Part shown: positions 63,843 through 64,000 of the stretch, one piece after another | Numbering within the stretch: position 1 is the first letter of the stretch | Layout: each line of letters starts with the position of its first letter | Assembly (NCBI RefSeq): GCF_025200715.1 | Contig: NZ_CP104143.1 | Span: 744,001-808,000, forward strand | Reading direction: 5' to 3' | DNA length: 64,000 nucleotides | Source: Rhizobium sullae | GTDB taxonomy: Bacteria; Pseudomonadota; Alphaproteobacteria; Rhizobiales; Rhizobiaceae | The notes under the pieces: generated by a model | What the model saw: the letters and a program-made list of their open reading frames with translations, nothing else | The model's database searches: none | What the model was told of the DNA's origin: nothing | Translations under genes and position numbers: made by a program

Positions 63843-64000
63843 TTTCCCTCTTCACGCCACCATCGGCCCAGTCGCATTGGAAGGCGAGCACGGGCTTCGA
63901 AAATCCCTTCAACCGCCGGCGCATCGCGTGCGTGAAGATATCGGTGGTGCTGTACTCCCGAAAAATGTTCTCCGACACCAGGATATGGTCGCTTGCGGCG
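63808..64000 (-). CDS. C-terminal fragment of a probable class III adenylate cyclase (5' end beyond window)
   Basis: Reading in from the right edge on the minus strand gives 63 residues with no internal stop, ending in TGA at 63808-63810: AASDHILVSENIFREYST, then FTHAMRRRLKGFSKPVLAFQ and CDWADGGV. The ILVSE...F...RRRLKGFxxPVxxF pattern is the usual end of class III cyclase domains and their sensor relatives. The last 12 residues (RETKPQAPAARPH) lie over the end of the lipid kinase gene. The identification rests on this short tail. Confidence 0.55.
   Translation of the reverse strand, partial: AASDHILVSENIFREYSTTDIFTHAMRRRLKGFSKPVLAFQCDWADGGVKRETKPQAPAARPH

Overview
The window is chromosomal DNA of a member of the Rhizobiaceae (Rhizobium / Sinorhizobium / Agrobacterium group). 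The evidence is the RopA/Omp2-type porin, the feuN-feuP-feuQ osmosensory cluster, the rhizobial cytochrome c maturation operon cycHJKL followed by degP, a two-component pair, glnE and a PleC-type kinase, the soluble chemoreceptors, and palindromic intergenic mosaic repeats typical of this family. Species cannot be fixed from the sequence alone. I found no rRNA, tRNA, CRISPR array or complete transposon.

Layout. 1-9 kb: end of a secreted repeat-like protein, a frameshifted methyltransferase, a TetR-like gene without a visible helix-turn-helix behind a 26-bp perfect palindrome, a major porin with its own promoter and terminator, two divergent TetR regulators, a soluble chemoreceptor, and DUF1491 and DUF2336 proteins. 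9-13.4 kb: small proteins, a DUF1214/DUF1254 envelope pair and a class A penicillin-binding protein. 13.5-17.3 kb: YcgN and an SDR, then a decayed phage or gene-transfer-agent region (terminase C-terminus, endolysin, portal N-terminus, a holin-position protein) with a RIME-like repeat. 17.3-19 kb: nucleoside-recognition membrane protein with a divergent Lrp regulator. 19.1-26.4 kb: feuNPQ, a lipoprotein and cycHJKL, with a palindromic repeat between cycK and cycL. 26.4-39.3 kb: a cyclase-TolB-TPR protein, a secreted YHS/ankyrin pair, degP, a response regulator and kinase, glnE and (convergent) pleC. 39.4-48.5 kb: aminopeptidase N, a second soluble chemoreceptor, a DMT exporter, a conserved unknown, two tandem small genes, a family 4-like uracil-DNA glycosylase and a YegD-type Hsp70. 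48.6-64 kb: RND pump and adaptor, an SDR without the usual tyrosine, ETF-ubiquinone oxidoreductase, a DMT/Lrp divergent pair, MgtE, an oxidoreductase/HxlR divergent pair, an MFS exporter, a lipid kinase, and the C-terminus of a probable adenylate cyclase running off the window.

How they work together: much of the middle serves the cell envelope. FeuNPQ senses osmolarity, CycHJKL attaches haem to periplasmic cytochromes, DegP performs periplasmic quality control, and the YHS and ankyrin proteins are exported. GlnE controls glutamine synthetase and PleC belongs to the CtrA cell-cycle phosphorelay.

Most of the window is ordinary core chromosome. The items most worth a second look are the dispersed palindromic repeat family (four copies; one appears to supply the start codon of cycL, and two share an adjacent module with a conserved reading frame), the two chemoreceptors with reversed domain order and no membrane segments, the decayed phage/GTA remnant, the 26-bp palindrome with the HTH-less TetR-like gene, and the secreted YHS-ankyrin pair.
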